The translations under genes and the position numbers were made by a program. The notes under the pieces are model-generated. The model saw only the letters and a list, made by a program, of their open reading frames with translations. It was not told the origin of the DNA and did no database searches. From CAIWHR01 sp035541655 (GTDB lineage: Bacteria > Pseudomonadota > Gammaproteobacteria > Burkholderiales > Casimicrobiaceae), in NCBI GenBank assembly GCA_035541655.1, contig DATKMY010000155.1:11459-75458 (forward strand): 64,000 nt of DNA, written 5' to 3'. This document shows, piece by piece, positions 27,108-35,351 of the stretch; position 1 is the first letter of the stretch; each line of letters opens with the position of its first letter.

Positions 27108-27296
27108 GGATTCGCTCCCAGTATCTCGAGGACAAACGCTTTTTCGGCGCCCTCGCGGGTTCGGCGGCGGGAAGTGGAAGAAGAAATTGCGCAGGTCCGC
27201 GGCCGTGAACGTCGCGGAAAAGTCTCGATCGGCGGCGCGCGCCGCTGGTCGCGACGCACGCCCGCGCTGCAGCGCCGCAACGCCAGCGCGAGGGTT

Positions 27297-28892
27297 TCAG
27301 TCGAGGGGAGTTGCATCGGCCTTTGCGATTGCCTCCAGCCGCGCGATCAGCGCCTGGCGGTCGAGCTTCCCGGCGATGTTGCGCGGCAGCGCCGCAAGCT
27401 CGTAGATCGTTGCCGGTACCGAATGCGGCGGCAGCCGCCGCCGCAGCGCCGCGCGCATCTCTCCGGGGGGGACCGCGCCACCGGCGACGAACGCGACGAT
27501 CGCCTTCGCGACACCGTTCTCCGAGGGCCACGCAACGGCCGCGACATCGCCGCCGCCGGCGATCGCGCGCAGGTGGGCCTCGACGTCCTCGAGCTCGACG
27601 CGATGCCCGTGGATCTTGATCTGATTGTCGATTCTCCCGAGGTGATGAAACGTCCCCGATGCGTCCTGCACCGCGAGATCACCCGTGAGATACCAGCGCT
27701 TGCCGTCGATCGACGGGAATCGCTCAGCCGTGAGTTGCGGCGCGCCGAGGTAGCCTAGCGCGAGCTGATCGCCGGCGATAGCGAGCTCGCCGACTTCTCC
27801 GCGGGGCAAGGCACGCCGATCGGGACCGAGAACGGCAAGCTCGATGCCGGGATGGGGCGTGCCGATCGCCAGAACGCCGCGCCCCGGCGTCACGATGGGC
27901 TCGGCGCCGGGGGCGACCCACTGGCCGACGCAATCGACGGTGACTTCGGTTGGGCCGTACAGGTTGTCGACCGCACTGTTCGGCGCAGCGGCTCGCCAGG
28001 CGATGACCGACGCGAGAGCGAGGGGCTCGCCGCCGAAGGAGCTGTAGCGCAAACCCGGAAGCGATCCTGGTTGCAGCGAGCGGGTATCGCGCATCCAACC
28101 GATCGCCGACGGAGCCGACCCCCAGATCGTCAGCCGCCGGTCACGGATGAATCGAGCCGGCGATGCCTGATTTACTGCGGGGACCACGTGCAGCGATGCG
28201 CCCGCTGCCCATGGAACGAAGATCTCTCCGACGGACGGGTCGAATGTGAGCTCAGTGAACTGCGACGCGCGATCCTCGGGTGTCATCGCCTTGCGCAGCG
28301 CGAGCGCCGCGAGATAGGCACCGAGCGAGCGCACCGTGACCATGACGCCCTTCGGAACCCCGGTCGTTCCCGACGTGAAGATGACGTACGCAAGGTCGTC
28401 CTCGGACATCGGCGCGGGCTCCGAAAACTCGGCGTGGTCCGGCAACGAGTCGAGACTCAACACCGCCCTTTGCGCATCGTTCGGAAGCGCGCGCGCCGCA
28501 TCGCGGGTCGGCACCGCGACGAGCTTCGTCGCAGCGAGCACGGTATGGGTGGCGCAGGCAAGACCGCCTTCATCGACGATGATCGCGTCCAGCACAGTGA
28601 GCGAAAGAACGGACTTCAGGCGATCTTCGGGCCAGCGTCGGCCCAGCGGAACATAGGTCGCGCCCGCCCATGCAACGCCGAGCACCGCTTCGACGGCAAC
28701 GAGGCTTCGGGAGGCGAGGATGCCAACACGGCTCCCCCGACCGATGCCGCGATCCCGAAGCGCCGCGGCAAGCCGACCCGCGCGATGAACAAGCGCTGCA
28801 TAGCTCAACTCGACGCCGTCCGCGAACAGCGCCAACCGGTCCGGGGAACGCCGACTTTGCGCGAGCACGGGACAGGCGGGATTCCAGTTCAT
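27297..28892 (-). CDS. Stand-alone amino-acid-type adenylation enzyme (DltA/NRPS A-domain-like)
   Basis: A 531-residue AMP-forming ligase of the NRPS/DltA type. It has the ATP loop FTSGTTGVPKG (172-182), FDPSVGEIF with Asp218 in the position that binds the alpha-amino group in amino-acid-activating domains, NLYGPTEVTVDC (A5), the YLTGD and GRIDNQIKIHGHRVE blocks (A7-A8), and a C-terminal NIAGKLDR with the catalytic lysine. The aspartate points to an amino acid rather than a fatty acid substrate. The start is ATG 28892 (MNWNPACP). It should load the discrete carrier encoded downstream. The substrate code was not decoded. Confidence 0.87.
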   Translation of the reverse strand: MNWNPACPVLAQSRRSPDRLALFADGVELSYAALVHRAGRLAAALRDRGIGRGSRVGILASRSLVAVEAVLGVAWAGATYVPLGRRWPEDRLKSVLSLTVLDAIIVDEGGLACATHTVLAATKLVAVPTRDAARALPNDAQRAVLSLDSLPDHAEFSEPAPMSEDDLAYVIFTSGTTGVPKGVMVTVRSLGAYLAALALRKAMTPEDRASQFTELTFDPSVGEIFVPWAAGASLHVVPAVNQASPARFIRDRRLTIWGSAPSAIGWMRDTRSLQPGSLPGLRYSSFGGEPLALASVIAWRAAAPNSAVDNLYGPTEVTVDCVGQWVAPGAEPIVTPGRGVLAIGTPHPGIELAVLGPDRRALPRGEVGELAIAGDQLALGYLGAPQLTAERFPSIDGKRWYLTGDLAVQDASGTFHHLGRIDNQIKIHGHRVELEDVEAHLRAIAGGGDVAAVAWPSENGVAKAIVAFVAGGAVPPGEMRAALRRRLPPHSVPATIYELAALPRNIAGKLDRQALIARLEAIAKADATPLD

Positions 28893-29039
28893 GTCGTATA
28901 CAACGGGCGGGCGCCAAGCGGCGGTTCGATGGTTCGGCGCAGCAAATATCGTGCAACCTCGCGGAAGCGACGACCCGACGGCCGAGTCGGCGTCCCGCAC
29001 TCGAGGGATCGCGATCCGCAAGAGATGATTGTGCCGCCG

Positions 29040-29099
29040 ATCGACGACCGGCACGGCGAGTGGCGCGTCGACGTCGCCGTCGGCGGATCGCGGAAAGTG
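29040..29099 (+). pseudogene. Remnant resembling the class V aminotransferase lysine region
   Basis: Read on the plus strand, these 20 codons give a stretch matching 24860-24919 of the aminotransferase gene at about four bases in five (11 mismatches counted by eye), with the EW-VDV-VGGS-K core conserved. Neither side continues the similarity, and the region carries no gene of its own. It looks like a decayed fragment of a paralogous aminotransferase in the 241-base gap between the adenylation gene and tctA. Chance similarity of GC-rich codons is the alternative. Confidence 0.4.
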
Positions 29100-29133
29100 C
29101 GGAAATCGGCGGGTCGAGCGCTCGCCGTGGACA

Positions 29134-30645
29134 TCAAGACTCGGCCGCGCGCAGCCGGCGCTTCGCAACTTCGAAGATTCGTCCGATCAGGGGCCAGAAC
29201 AGCAGGATCAATGCCAGCGTGCTGATCGAGCCAACGAGCCCGTTCGACCAGAACACGCGCAGATCGCCCCCGGCGCCGATCATCGACAGTCGGAACGCGT
29301 CCTCGCTGCGGTTGCCGAGCACGAGGGCGAGCGTGAACGGCGCGAGCGGAACGCCGATCTTCTTGAACACGTACCCGACGACGCCAAAGAGCAGCATCAG
29401 CCAGACGTCGAACATCGCGTTCTGGATCGCGTATGCACCGATCGCGCACGACACGATGATCATCGGCGCGACCGCGGCGAACGGCACGCGCAGGATCGAC
29501 GCGAAGATCGGCACGGTGGTGAGCACGATGACGAGGCCGACAACGTTGCCGAGATACATCGACGCAATCACGGCCCATACGAAATCCTTGTGCTCGACGA
29601 AGAGCAGCGGTCCGGGATTCAGTCCCCAGACCATCAGCCCGCCCAGCAGGATCGCCGCGGTGCCCGAGCCGGGAATCCCGAGCGCAAGCATCGGCAGGAG
29701 CGCCGAAGTTCCCGAGGCGTGCGCGGCGGTTTCGGGCGCGAACACGCCTTCGATCCGCCCCGTGCCGAACGTCGACGGATTGCGGTCGAAGCGCTTCGCG
29801 AGGTTGTAGCCCATGAACGACGCGGCGATCGCCCCGCCGGGCGTGATGCCGAGCCAGCACCCGATCGCCGACGAGCGCAGGAGTGTGACCCAGTAGCGAG
29901 GCAGTTCCTTCCAGACCTGCAGCACGACCTTGAGCCTGATCGACGCCGCATGGCCGCGCAGCGCGAGGCGCTCCTCCATGGTCAGCAGGATCTCGCTGAT
30001 GCCGAAAAGCCCGATCACCGCAACCAGGAAGTTGACGCCCCGCAGGAGCGCGTCGAATCCGAACGTCATCCTCAGCTGACCCGAGACCGTATCCATGCCG
30101 ACCGAAGCCAACAGCAATCCGAGCGTCATCGAGATGATCGTCTTGTGCTTCGCTTCGCGTCCCAGGCCGACGAACGAGCAGAAGGTCAGGAAATAGACCG
30201 CAAAGAACTCCGGCGGCCCGAAGCGCAGGGCGAACGATGCGATGCCTGGCGCGAGAAAGGTGATAAGGAGCACGGCGACCAGTGAGCCGATGAACGACGA
30301 CGTGAACGCCGCGGTGAGCGCTTCCGCCGCCTTGCCCTGCTGCGCCATCGGGTAGCCGTCGAACGTCGTCGCGACCGACCAGGCTTCGCCGGGGATGTTG
30401 AAGAGGATCGACGTGATCGCGCCGCCAAAGAGCGCGCCCCAGTAGATGCAGGAGAGCATCACGATCGCCGCCGTCGGATCCATCGTGAACGTGAGCGGCA
30501 GCAGGATCGCCACGCCGTTCGGGCCGCCGAGGCCCGGCAGCACGCCGACGAAGACCCCGAGCAGCAGGCCGACCATCATCAGCGACAGCGTCTTCCACGT
30601 GATGAGGACCGCAAATCCGTGCAGCAGGAGGCTCAGCGCTTCCAT
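29134..30645 (-). CDS. tctA: Tripartite tricarboxylate transporter large permease
   Basis: The large membrane subunit of a TctABC-type secondary carboxylate importer. The 503-residue length is standard and about twelve helices are visible. Family signatures are VGVLPGLGGPNGVAILLPLTF in the first hairpin, GAITSILFNIPGEAWSVATTFDGYPMAQQG, and GIPGSGTAAILLGGL. The gene is last in a leftward operon behind tctB (16 bases) and tctC. TctABC systems use a periplasmic receptor and a proton or sodium gradient to import di- and tricarboxylates or terephthalate-like acids. Confidence 0.95.
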   Translation of the reverse strand: MEALSLLLHGFAVLITWKTLSLMMVGLLLGVFVGVLPGLGGPNGVAILLPLTFTMDPTAAIVMLSCIYWGALFGGAITSILFNIPGEAWSVATTFDGYPMAQQGKAAEALTAAFTSSFIGSLVAVLLITFLAPGIASFALRFGPPEFFAVYFLTFCSFVGLGREAKHKTIISMTLGLLLASVGMDTVSGQLRMTFGFDALLRGVNFLVAVIGLFGISEILLTMEERLALRGHAASIRLKVVLQVWKELPRYWVTLLRSSAIGCWLGITPGGAIAASFMGYNLAKRFDRNPSTFGTGRIEGVFAPETAAHASGTSALLPMLALGIPGSGTAAILLGGLMVWGLNPGPLLFVEHKDFVWAVIASMYLGNVVGLVIVLTTVPIFASILRVPFAAVAPMIIVSCAIGAYAIQNAMFDVWLMLLFGVVGYVFKKIGVPLAPFTLALVLGNRSEDAFRLSMIGAGGDLRVFWSNGLVGSISTLALILLFWPLIGRIFEVAKRRLRAAES

Positions 30646-30660
30646 GGCGAGGGTTCGCGG

Positions 30661-31182
30661 CTAGCGCCCGAACAGCGCTTCGAGCGGGCCCTTCGGCATC
30701 AGCACGTCGAAGGCGAGCTCGAACGTAAGAAACATCGCGAGCGAAAAGACGAAACCCGTGACGATCGACTTCCACCACGCGATCCGGCCGACGTAGCGCA
30801 TGAAGCCCGCGATGAGCAGGAAGCTCGCGACATACAGGCCGAGCCATTGCATCGCGGCGCAGAAGAGGAGCGTCGGCACGAACACCTGCAGTACTCGGCG
30901 GAACGGCTCGCGCGCGACGAAGGTTCTCGCGCCGTCCGCGCGCTTGGCGATGGCGCTGACGAGCCCGAACAGCGAGGCCGCGCCGAGGATCCCGCAAAGA
31001 TAGAAGGGCAGGTAGCCCGACTGGGGGCCGTCCTTCGCCCAGCCCGCGCCGCTCTTCACGTTGTCGTAGCCGAGGACGAGCGACAGCGCGATCAGCAGCA
31101 GATACGTGACGATCTCGACCGTGCCGATCGTCGCTACCGGCGGCGAGCGGCCTTCGGATTCGTGCGGTTCGACGTCGGCCAC
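30661..31182 (-). CDS. tctB: Tripartite tricarboxylate transporter small permease
   Basis: The small TctB subunit, 173 residues with four hydrophobic helices. It has the typical opening DNVKSGAGWAKDGPQSGYLPFY, a well-conserved TctB loop, and ends with FELAFDVLMPKGPL, the normal family end. A GTG at 31182 is the start given by the frame; other starts within the first 25 residues are possible because the N terminus is poorly conserved. It lies between tctC (22 bases) and tctA (16 bases). Confidence 0.92.
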   Translation of the reverse strand: MADVEPHESEGRSPPVATIGTVEIVTYLLLIALSLVLGYDNVKSGAGWAKDGPQSGYLPFYLCGILGAASLFGLVSAIAKRADGARTFVAREPFRRVLQVFVPTLLFCAAMQWLGLYVASFLLIAGFMRYVGRIAWWKSIVTGFVFSLAMFLTFELAFDVLMPKGPLEALFGR

Positions 31183-31204
31183 CGCGAGAGGGTCGTCGGC
31201 GAGC

Positions 31205-32191
31205 CTACTTTTCGACGAACCCGGCTTCGATCATCAGGTTCTTGTTGAGCGCGTCCTCCTCTTCGAGGAAAGTCACCATGTCCTTGCCGGTGAGGAAGAC
31301 GGGCTTGAGCGCCTGCTTTTCCATGTAATCCTTGTACTCGGGCGTCTGCGTAAGCTTCTTGAAGAGATCGGCATAGAACGCGGTGACTTCCGGCGATACC
31401 TTCCCGGGCAGGAACATCGCGCGGAGCATCAGGTACTGCACGTCGAGCCCTTCCTCCTTGCACGTCGGGATGTCGCTCCACGACTGCGTGTCGGTAACCT
31501 TCGCCTTGTAGCTGATCCGCTCCGTGTCGAAGACGCAGAGCGCGCGCACCTGCCCCGCGCGCCAGACCTCGAGGTTTTCCGACGGGTTGTTGACGTTCGA
31601 CGCCGTGTGATTGCCGACGAGCTGGGTGGCGGCCTCTCCGCCGGATTTGTACGGCAGGTACGCGAATTTCGCCCCGGTCTTCTTTTCGATGAACGCCGTG
31701 ACGACCTGGTCTTCGCGCTTGCTGCCGGTGCCGCCCATCTTGAACGGCGGGTTGGCGGCCTTGGCGGCCGCGATGAACTCCTTGACGTTCTTGTACGGCA
31801 GTGTCGTGTTGTCCCACAGCACGAACTGGTCCATCGCGATCACGGACACCGGCGTCAGATCGCGCCAATTGAACGGAATCTTCGCGGCGAGCGGCAGCAT
31901 GTAGATGAGCGAGTACGCGATCAGCACCTTGTTGGGATCGCCATCGCTCGACTTCATGTACATCAGCGCTTCCGCACCCGATGCTCCGCCCTTGAGCGAC
32001 ACGACCATCGGTTGCTTCATCAGATTGTTCTTCTGGATGGCGGCCTGCATCATCCGCGCCATCTGATCGGAAGCGCCGCCTGCGCCGGCGGCAACGACGA
32101 TCTCGACGGGCTTCGTCGGCTCCCACGCGGGGGCGCTCGCGCTTGCAAGCATCAGCGCCAGCGCGCACGCGCTCTTCGCGAATGCGTTCAT
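31205..32191 (-). CDS. tctC: Tripartite tricarboxylate transporter receptor (TctC/Bug)
   Basis: The periplasmic ligand-binding component, 328 residues with a clear signal peptide (cleavage after about residue 22, ASAPAW). Bug-family features include PVEIVVAAGAGGASDQMARMM near the N terminus, MGGTGSKREDQVVTAF and PYKSGGEAATQLVGNHT. Bug receptors bind carboxylates through loops that coordinate the carboxyl group; the exact ligand is not predictable. First gene of the tctCBA operon, divergent from an enoyl-CoA hydratase gene with 168 bases between them. Confidence 0.94.
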   Translation of the reverse strand: MNAFAKSACALALMLASASAPAWEPTKPVEIVVAAGAGGASDQMARMMQAAIQKNNLMKQPMVVSLKGGASGAEALMYMKSSDGDPNKVLIAYSLIYMLPLAAKIPFNWRDLTPVSVIAMDQFVLWDNTTLPYKNVKEFIAAAKAANPPFKMGGTGSKREDQVVTAFIEKKTGAKFAYLPYKSGGEAATQLVGNHTASNVNNPSENLEVWRAGQVRALCVFDTERISYKAKVTDTQSWSDIPTCKEEGLDVQYLMLRAMFLPGKVSPEVTAFYADLFKKLTQTPEYKDYMEKQALKPVFLTGKDMVTFLEEEDALNKNLMIEAGFVEK

Positions 32192-32297
32192 GCGTGCTCC
32201 TCCTGCGGGTGTTTCTTTCCTTTGAGCGGCATCTTATCCAGTTTCGCGTGGCCGTCGCAAGCGAGAGGCGCGGGGGCTCGCGACGATCATCGAGCCG

Positions 32298-32324
32298 GCG
32301 CCCGCAAGGCGCGGGCGCTATACT
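32298..32324 (+). promoter_or_regulatory. Inverted repeat abutting a -10 (TATACT) for the enoyl-CoA hydratase gene
   Basis: GCGCCCGC (32298-32305) and GCGGGCGC (32311-32318) are perfect complements around 5 bases. The repeat runs straight into TATACT (32319-32324), a good -10, 36 bases before the ATG. The repeat would lie in the spacer, where a repressor or MerR-type activator could act. It might serve the divergent tctCBA operon as well. Confidence 0.35.
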
Positions 32325-32359
32325 GCGATCGCACATCATCGAAGCAGCCGAGACTCGCG

Positions 32360-33139
32360 ATGACCGATCTCATTGCCGTGACGCGCGACGGGCCGATCGC
32401 GACTGTCGTGCTGAACCGCCCCGAGAAGCTCAACGCGCTGACCATGGCGATGTGGGGCGACCTCGGCGCGACGATCGCGGCGCTATCCGCCGACGACGCG
32501 TTGCGCTGCGTGATCGTCCGCGGCGCCGGCGAGAAGGCGTTTTCGCCGGGCAACGACATCGGGGAGTTCGCGACCGCGCGCTCCAACAAGGCGCAGGCGA
32601 TCGAGTACGGACGGGCGATGCACGCGACGGCGAAAGAGCTCGCCGCATGCAGGCATCCGCTCGTCGCGCAGATCCACGGCATCTGCGTGGGCGGCGGGCT
32701 CGAGCTCGCGGCTCTCTGCGACATCCGGATCTGCGGACAGTCGAGCCGGTTCGGCGCGCCGATCAAGAACCTCGGGCTTGTGATGGCGTATCCGGAGATG
32801 GCGCCGCTCGTTCGTCTCGTCGGTCCCGATGCCGCGCTCGAGATCCTGCTGGAGGGGCGGATCTTCGATGCGGCCGAGGCGAAGGAGAAGCGCCTGATCA
32901 CGCGTGTGGTTGCCGACGATCAGGTCGCAGCCGAAGCGCTCGCGACCGCACAGCGAATCGCCGAGGGCGCGCCGCTCGTCGCGCGCTGGCACAAGCGCTT
33001 CGCGCGCCGGCTCGCCGATCCGCGCCCGCTCAGCGCCGCCGAATACGACGAGTGCTTCGACTGCTTCGACACCGAAGACTTCCGCATCGGCTATGCGGCG
33101 TTCCTCGCCAAGCAGAAGCCGACGTTCGTCGGGCGGTAG
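32360..33139 (+). CDS. Enoyl-CoA hydratase/isomerase family protein
   Basis: A crotonase-fold protein of 259 residues. Key stretches are VVLNRPEKLNALT, the oxyanion-hole region FSPGNDIGEF, and HGICVGGGLELAALCDIRI, where the crotonase catalytic glutamates are normally found in the following helix. It could hydrate an enoyl-CoA, shift a double bond or act as a dehalogenase/decarboxylase relative. It is followed after 52 bases by a CaiB-type CoA-transferase gene, so a CoA-thioester pathway is likely: acid imported by TctCBA, activated by CaiB, then modified by this enzyme. That connection is inference from layout. Confidence 0.87.
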   Translation: MTDLIAVTRDGPIATVVLNRPEKLNALTMAMWGDLGATIAALSADDALRCVIVRGAGEKAFSPGNDIGEFATARSNKAQAIEYGRAMHATAKELAACRHPLVAQIHGICVGGGLELAALCDIRICGQSSRFGAPIKNLGLVMAYPEMAPLVRLVGPDAALEILLEGRIFDAAEAKEKRLITRVVADDQVAAEALATAQRIAEGAPLVARWHKRFARRLADPRPLSAAEYDECFDCFDTEDFRIGYAAFLAKQKPTFVGR

Positions 33140-33191
33140 CGGTGGCCTGCGGCGCGAGACGCGGCGGCGAAACCGGATCGCGATCGTCGAC

Positions 33192-34454
33192 GTGACCGAC
33201 GCCGCCGCAGCACCGAGCTCTCACCCCGGGCCGCTCGCGGGCATGCGCGTGCTCGAGCTCGCGCAGATCATGGCCGGCCCCACCTGCGGAATGATGCTCG
33301 CCGACATGGGCGCCGACGTCGTCAAGGTCGAGAAGCTTCCCGGCGGCGACGACGTGCGCAGCTATCGCGAGCCGCTGGTGAACGGCGTCTCGGCACCGTT
33401 CATGATGCTCAACCGCAACAAGCGCGGGATCGCGGTGAATCTGAAGCGCCCGCAAGGCCGCGAGATCCTGCTGCGCCTCGTCGCGACGGCAGACGTGCTC
33501 ACCGAGAACTACCGGCGGGGCACGTTGGAGAAGCTCGGCCTCGGCTACGCCGTGCTCGCGAAGGTCAACCCGGGGCTCATCTACTGCGCGGTGTCGGGGT
33601 ATGGACGCGACGGACCGCTCGCCGACAAGGGCGGTTTCGACCTGATCGCACAGGGGTTCTCCGGGCTGATGTCGATCACCGGCGAGCCCGGCCGCGAGCC
33701 GGTCAAGAGCGGCAGCCCCGTCGCCGACATCAATGCCGGGATTCTCGCCGCCACCGGAATCGCTGCTGCGTACGCGCACAAGCTCAGGACAGGCCAGGGG
33801 CAGATCGTCGACACCTCGCTGCTCGAGGCCGCGCTGCAGCAGACCTACTGGCACGCTGCAATCGCGTTCGCTACGGGGAACTCGCCGGGGCCGAGCGGCT
33901 CGGCGCACCTGCTGACCGCGCCCTATCAGGCGTTCCGGGCAAGCGACGGCTGGATCAACATCGGCGGCGCGAACCAGGCAAACTGGGAGCGGATTGCCGA
34001 AGTGCTCGGGCATCCGGAATGGCGCGAAGACCCGCGCTTCGCGACCAACTCGGCGCGCATGGCGAACCTCGACGACCTCGTGGCGAGAATGAACACCGTG
34101 CTCGCTACGCGAACGAACGGCGAATGGATCGCCGCGTTCGACGCTGCCGGCGTTCCGGTGGGCCCTGTCCACACGGTCGACGACGCGCTCGCGCATCCGC
34201 AGACGTTGGCGCGTGGAATGGTCGTCGATCTGGTTCACCCGCAGGCCGGCGGGACAAAGGCGCTCGGCTGCCCGATCCACTTCTCGAAGACGCACACGCG
34301 GATCACGCGCGCTGCGCCGCTCTTGGGCGAGCACACGCGCGAGGTGCTGCGGGAGGCGGGTTACGAAGATGCCGAGATCGACGCGTTCGCCGCCGCGGGC
34401 GACGTCGAGTGTCGGCCGGCCGCACCGGTCACTGAAGGCGCCGCGAAGCGATAG
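33192..34454 (+). CDS. Class III CoA-transferase (CaiB/BaiF)
   Basis: A 420-residue family III CoA-transferase that moves CoA between carboxylates. The opening GMRVLELAQIMAGPTCGMMLADMGADVVKVE is diagnostic. Further marks are MLNRNKRGIAVNLK, DVLTENYRRGTLEKLGLGY and the GSPVADINAGILAATG segment with the nucleophilic aspartate. GTG 33192 is taken as the start (a VTDAAAAP leader precedes the fold); the ATG at 33243 is another option that would begin inside the conserved block and is less likely. Its 3' end overlaps the convergent cytochrome gene by 94 bases. Confidence 0.9.
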   Translation: MTDAAAAPSSHPGPLAGMRVLELAQIMAGPTCGMMLADMGADVVKVEKLPGGDDVRSYREPLVNGVSAPFMMLNRNKRGIAVNLKRPQGREILLRLVATADVLTENYRRGTLEKLGLGYAVLAKVNPGLIYCAVSGYGRDGPLADKGGFDLIAQGFSGLMSITGEPGREPVKSGSPVADINAGILAATGIAAAYAHKLRTGQGQIVDTSLLEAALQQTYWHAAIAFATGNSPGPSGSAHLLTAPYQAFRASDGWINIGGANQANWERIAEVLGHPEWREDPRFATNSARMANLDDLVARMNTVLATRTNGEWIAAFDAAGVPVGPVHTVDDALAHPQTLARGMVVDLVHPQAGGTKALGCPIHFSKTHTRITRAAPLLGEHTREVLREAGYEDAEIDAFAAAGDVECRPAAPVTEGAAKR

Positions 34455-34720
34455 TACGCGCCGTTCAGATAACGCGCGACGTCGGCGACTTCCTCGTCGC
34501 TCCACGCGAGCCCGGTATTGCCGGCCCAGCGGCGCACCTGGCGCACGAGACCCGTCCAGTCGGTCGCGAGCTTCTGCTCCCGCCAATGGACTTCCTTGGT
34601 GTGGCACGCGATGCAATGCGTGTTGTAGAGCAGCTCCCCCCGCGACGCCGCCGGCGGAACCTGCGCGAGCGCCGTCGCAGCGATCGCGACGATGCATCCA
34701 CACGACAACTTTGCGAACAT
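34361..34720 (-). CDS. Small secreted cytochrome c
   Basis: A 119-residue exported protein with signal peptide and one heme-attachment site, CIACH (about residues 36-40), followed by TKEVHWREQKLATDW and DVARYLNGAYYRF. This matches a small family of single-heme c-type proteins in betaproteobacteria in which a methionine ligand is not obvious. The last 30 residues (FAAPSVTGAAGRHS onward) have low complexity and lie antisense inside the CoA-transferase gene, so the original stop may have been lost or the tail is a read-through artefact of this genome. Function is unknown, perhaps electron transfer to a periplasmic oxidase. Confidence 0.75.
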   Translation of the reverse strand: MFAKLSCGCIVAIAATALAQVPPAASRGELLYNTHCIACHTKEVHWREQKLATDWTGLVRQVRRWAGNTGLAWSDEEVADVARYLNGAYYRFAAPSVTGAAGRHSTSPAAANASISASS

Positions 34721-34819
34721 CGATCGTAGCTCCGTGACCGGGTTGGGCGTTGCGCCGTGCCGAGCGCGCCGTCACCGATCATATCGCAGAGCGGCGCACC
34801 CGCACGGTAGACTTGCCGC

Positions 34820-35320
34820 ATGTCCGCCGCGGACAAAGGCGAGCGTGTGGTCGCCGCCTTCGAGGCGGCGAAGGGGTTGCTCGTCCTTTTCGTCGGATTC
34901 GGCCTGTTGGCCGTCGTCGACGAGGACACGCAGCGGCTCGCCGAAGAGCTCGTCCGCACCCTGCACCTGAACCCCGCGAAGCGCCTGCCGCGGATCTTTC
35001 TCGATGCCGCGGAGCGTGCCGCCGACGTCCGCCTGTGGATGCTCGCCGCCTTGGCCTTCGGCTACTCGATGCTGCGACTCGCCGAAGCATACGGCCTCTG
35101 GTACGGCAAGCGCTGGGCGGAATGGTTCGCCGTCGCGAGCGGCGCCCTCTACGTGCCCTTCGAGGCTTATGCGCTATGGGAGCGCGCGACGTGGGTCAGG
35201 GCCGCGACGCTCAGCGCGAACGTCGCGATCGTCGCGTATGTCGGTTTGACGCTGTGGCGGCGAATGCGCGAACGCGCGCCTCCGGCGCCGCACGGGCCGG
35301 CTCCTCCCGGAGCGTCGTAG
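34820..35320 (+). CDS. DUF2127 membrane protein
   Basis: A 166-residue protein with four hydrophobic helices. The N-terminal VVAAFEAAKGLLVLFVGFGLLAV and the central EAYGLWYGKRWAEWFAVASGALYVPFE identify the DUF2127 family of small inner-membrane proteins. No function is known. It sits between two leftward genes (the cytochrome and a LysR regulator) and ends with a short proline-rich tail. Confidence 0.85.
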   Translation: MSAADKGERVVAAFEAAKGLLVLFVGFGLLAVVDEDTQRLAEELVRTLHLNPAKRLPRIFLDAAERAADVRLWMLAALAFGYSMLRLAEAYGLWYGKRWAEWFAVASGALYVPFEAYALWERATWVRAATLSANVAIVAYVGLTLWRRMRERAPPAPHGPAPPGAS

Positions 35321-35351
35321 CGACGTCGACCGAAGCCGCGCGACGCCCCGA

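Noticed and set aside
27098..27316. 72-codon frame filling the gap between the adenylation and carrier genes
   Set aside because: Although it overlaps both neighbours, its composition is Arg/Ser-rich and no homology is evident. The 189-bp gap is left as having no gene.
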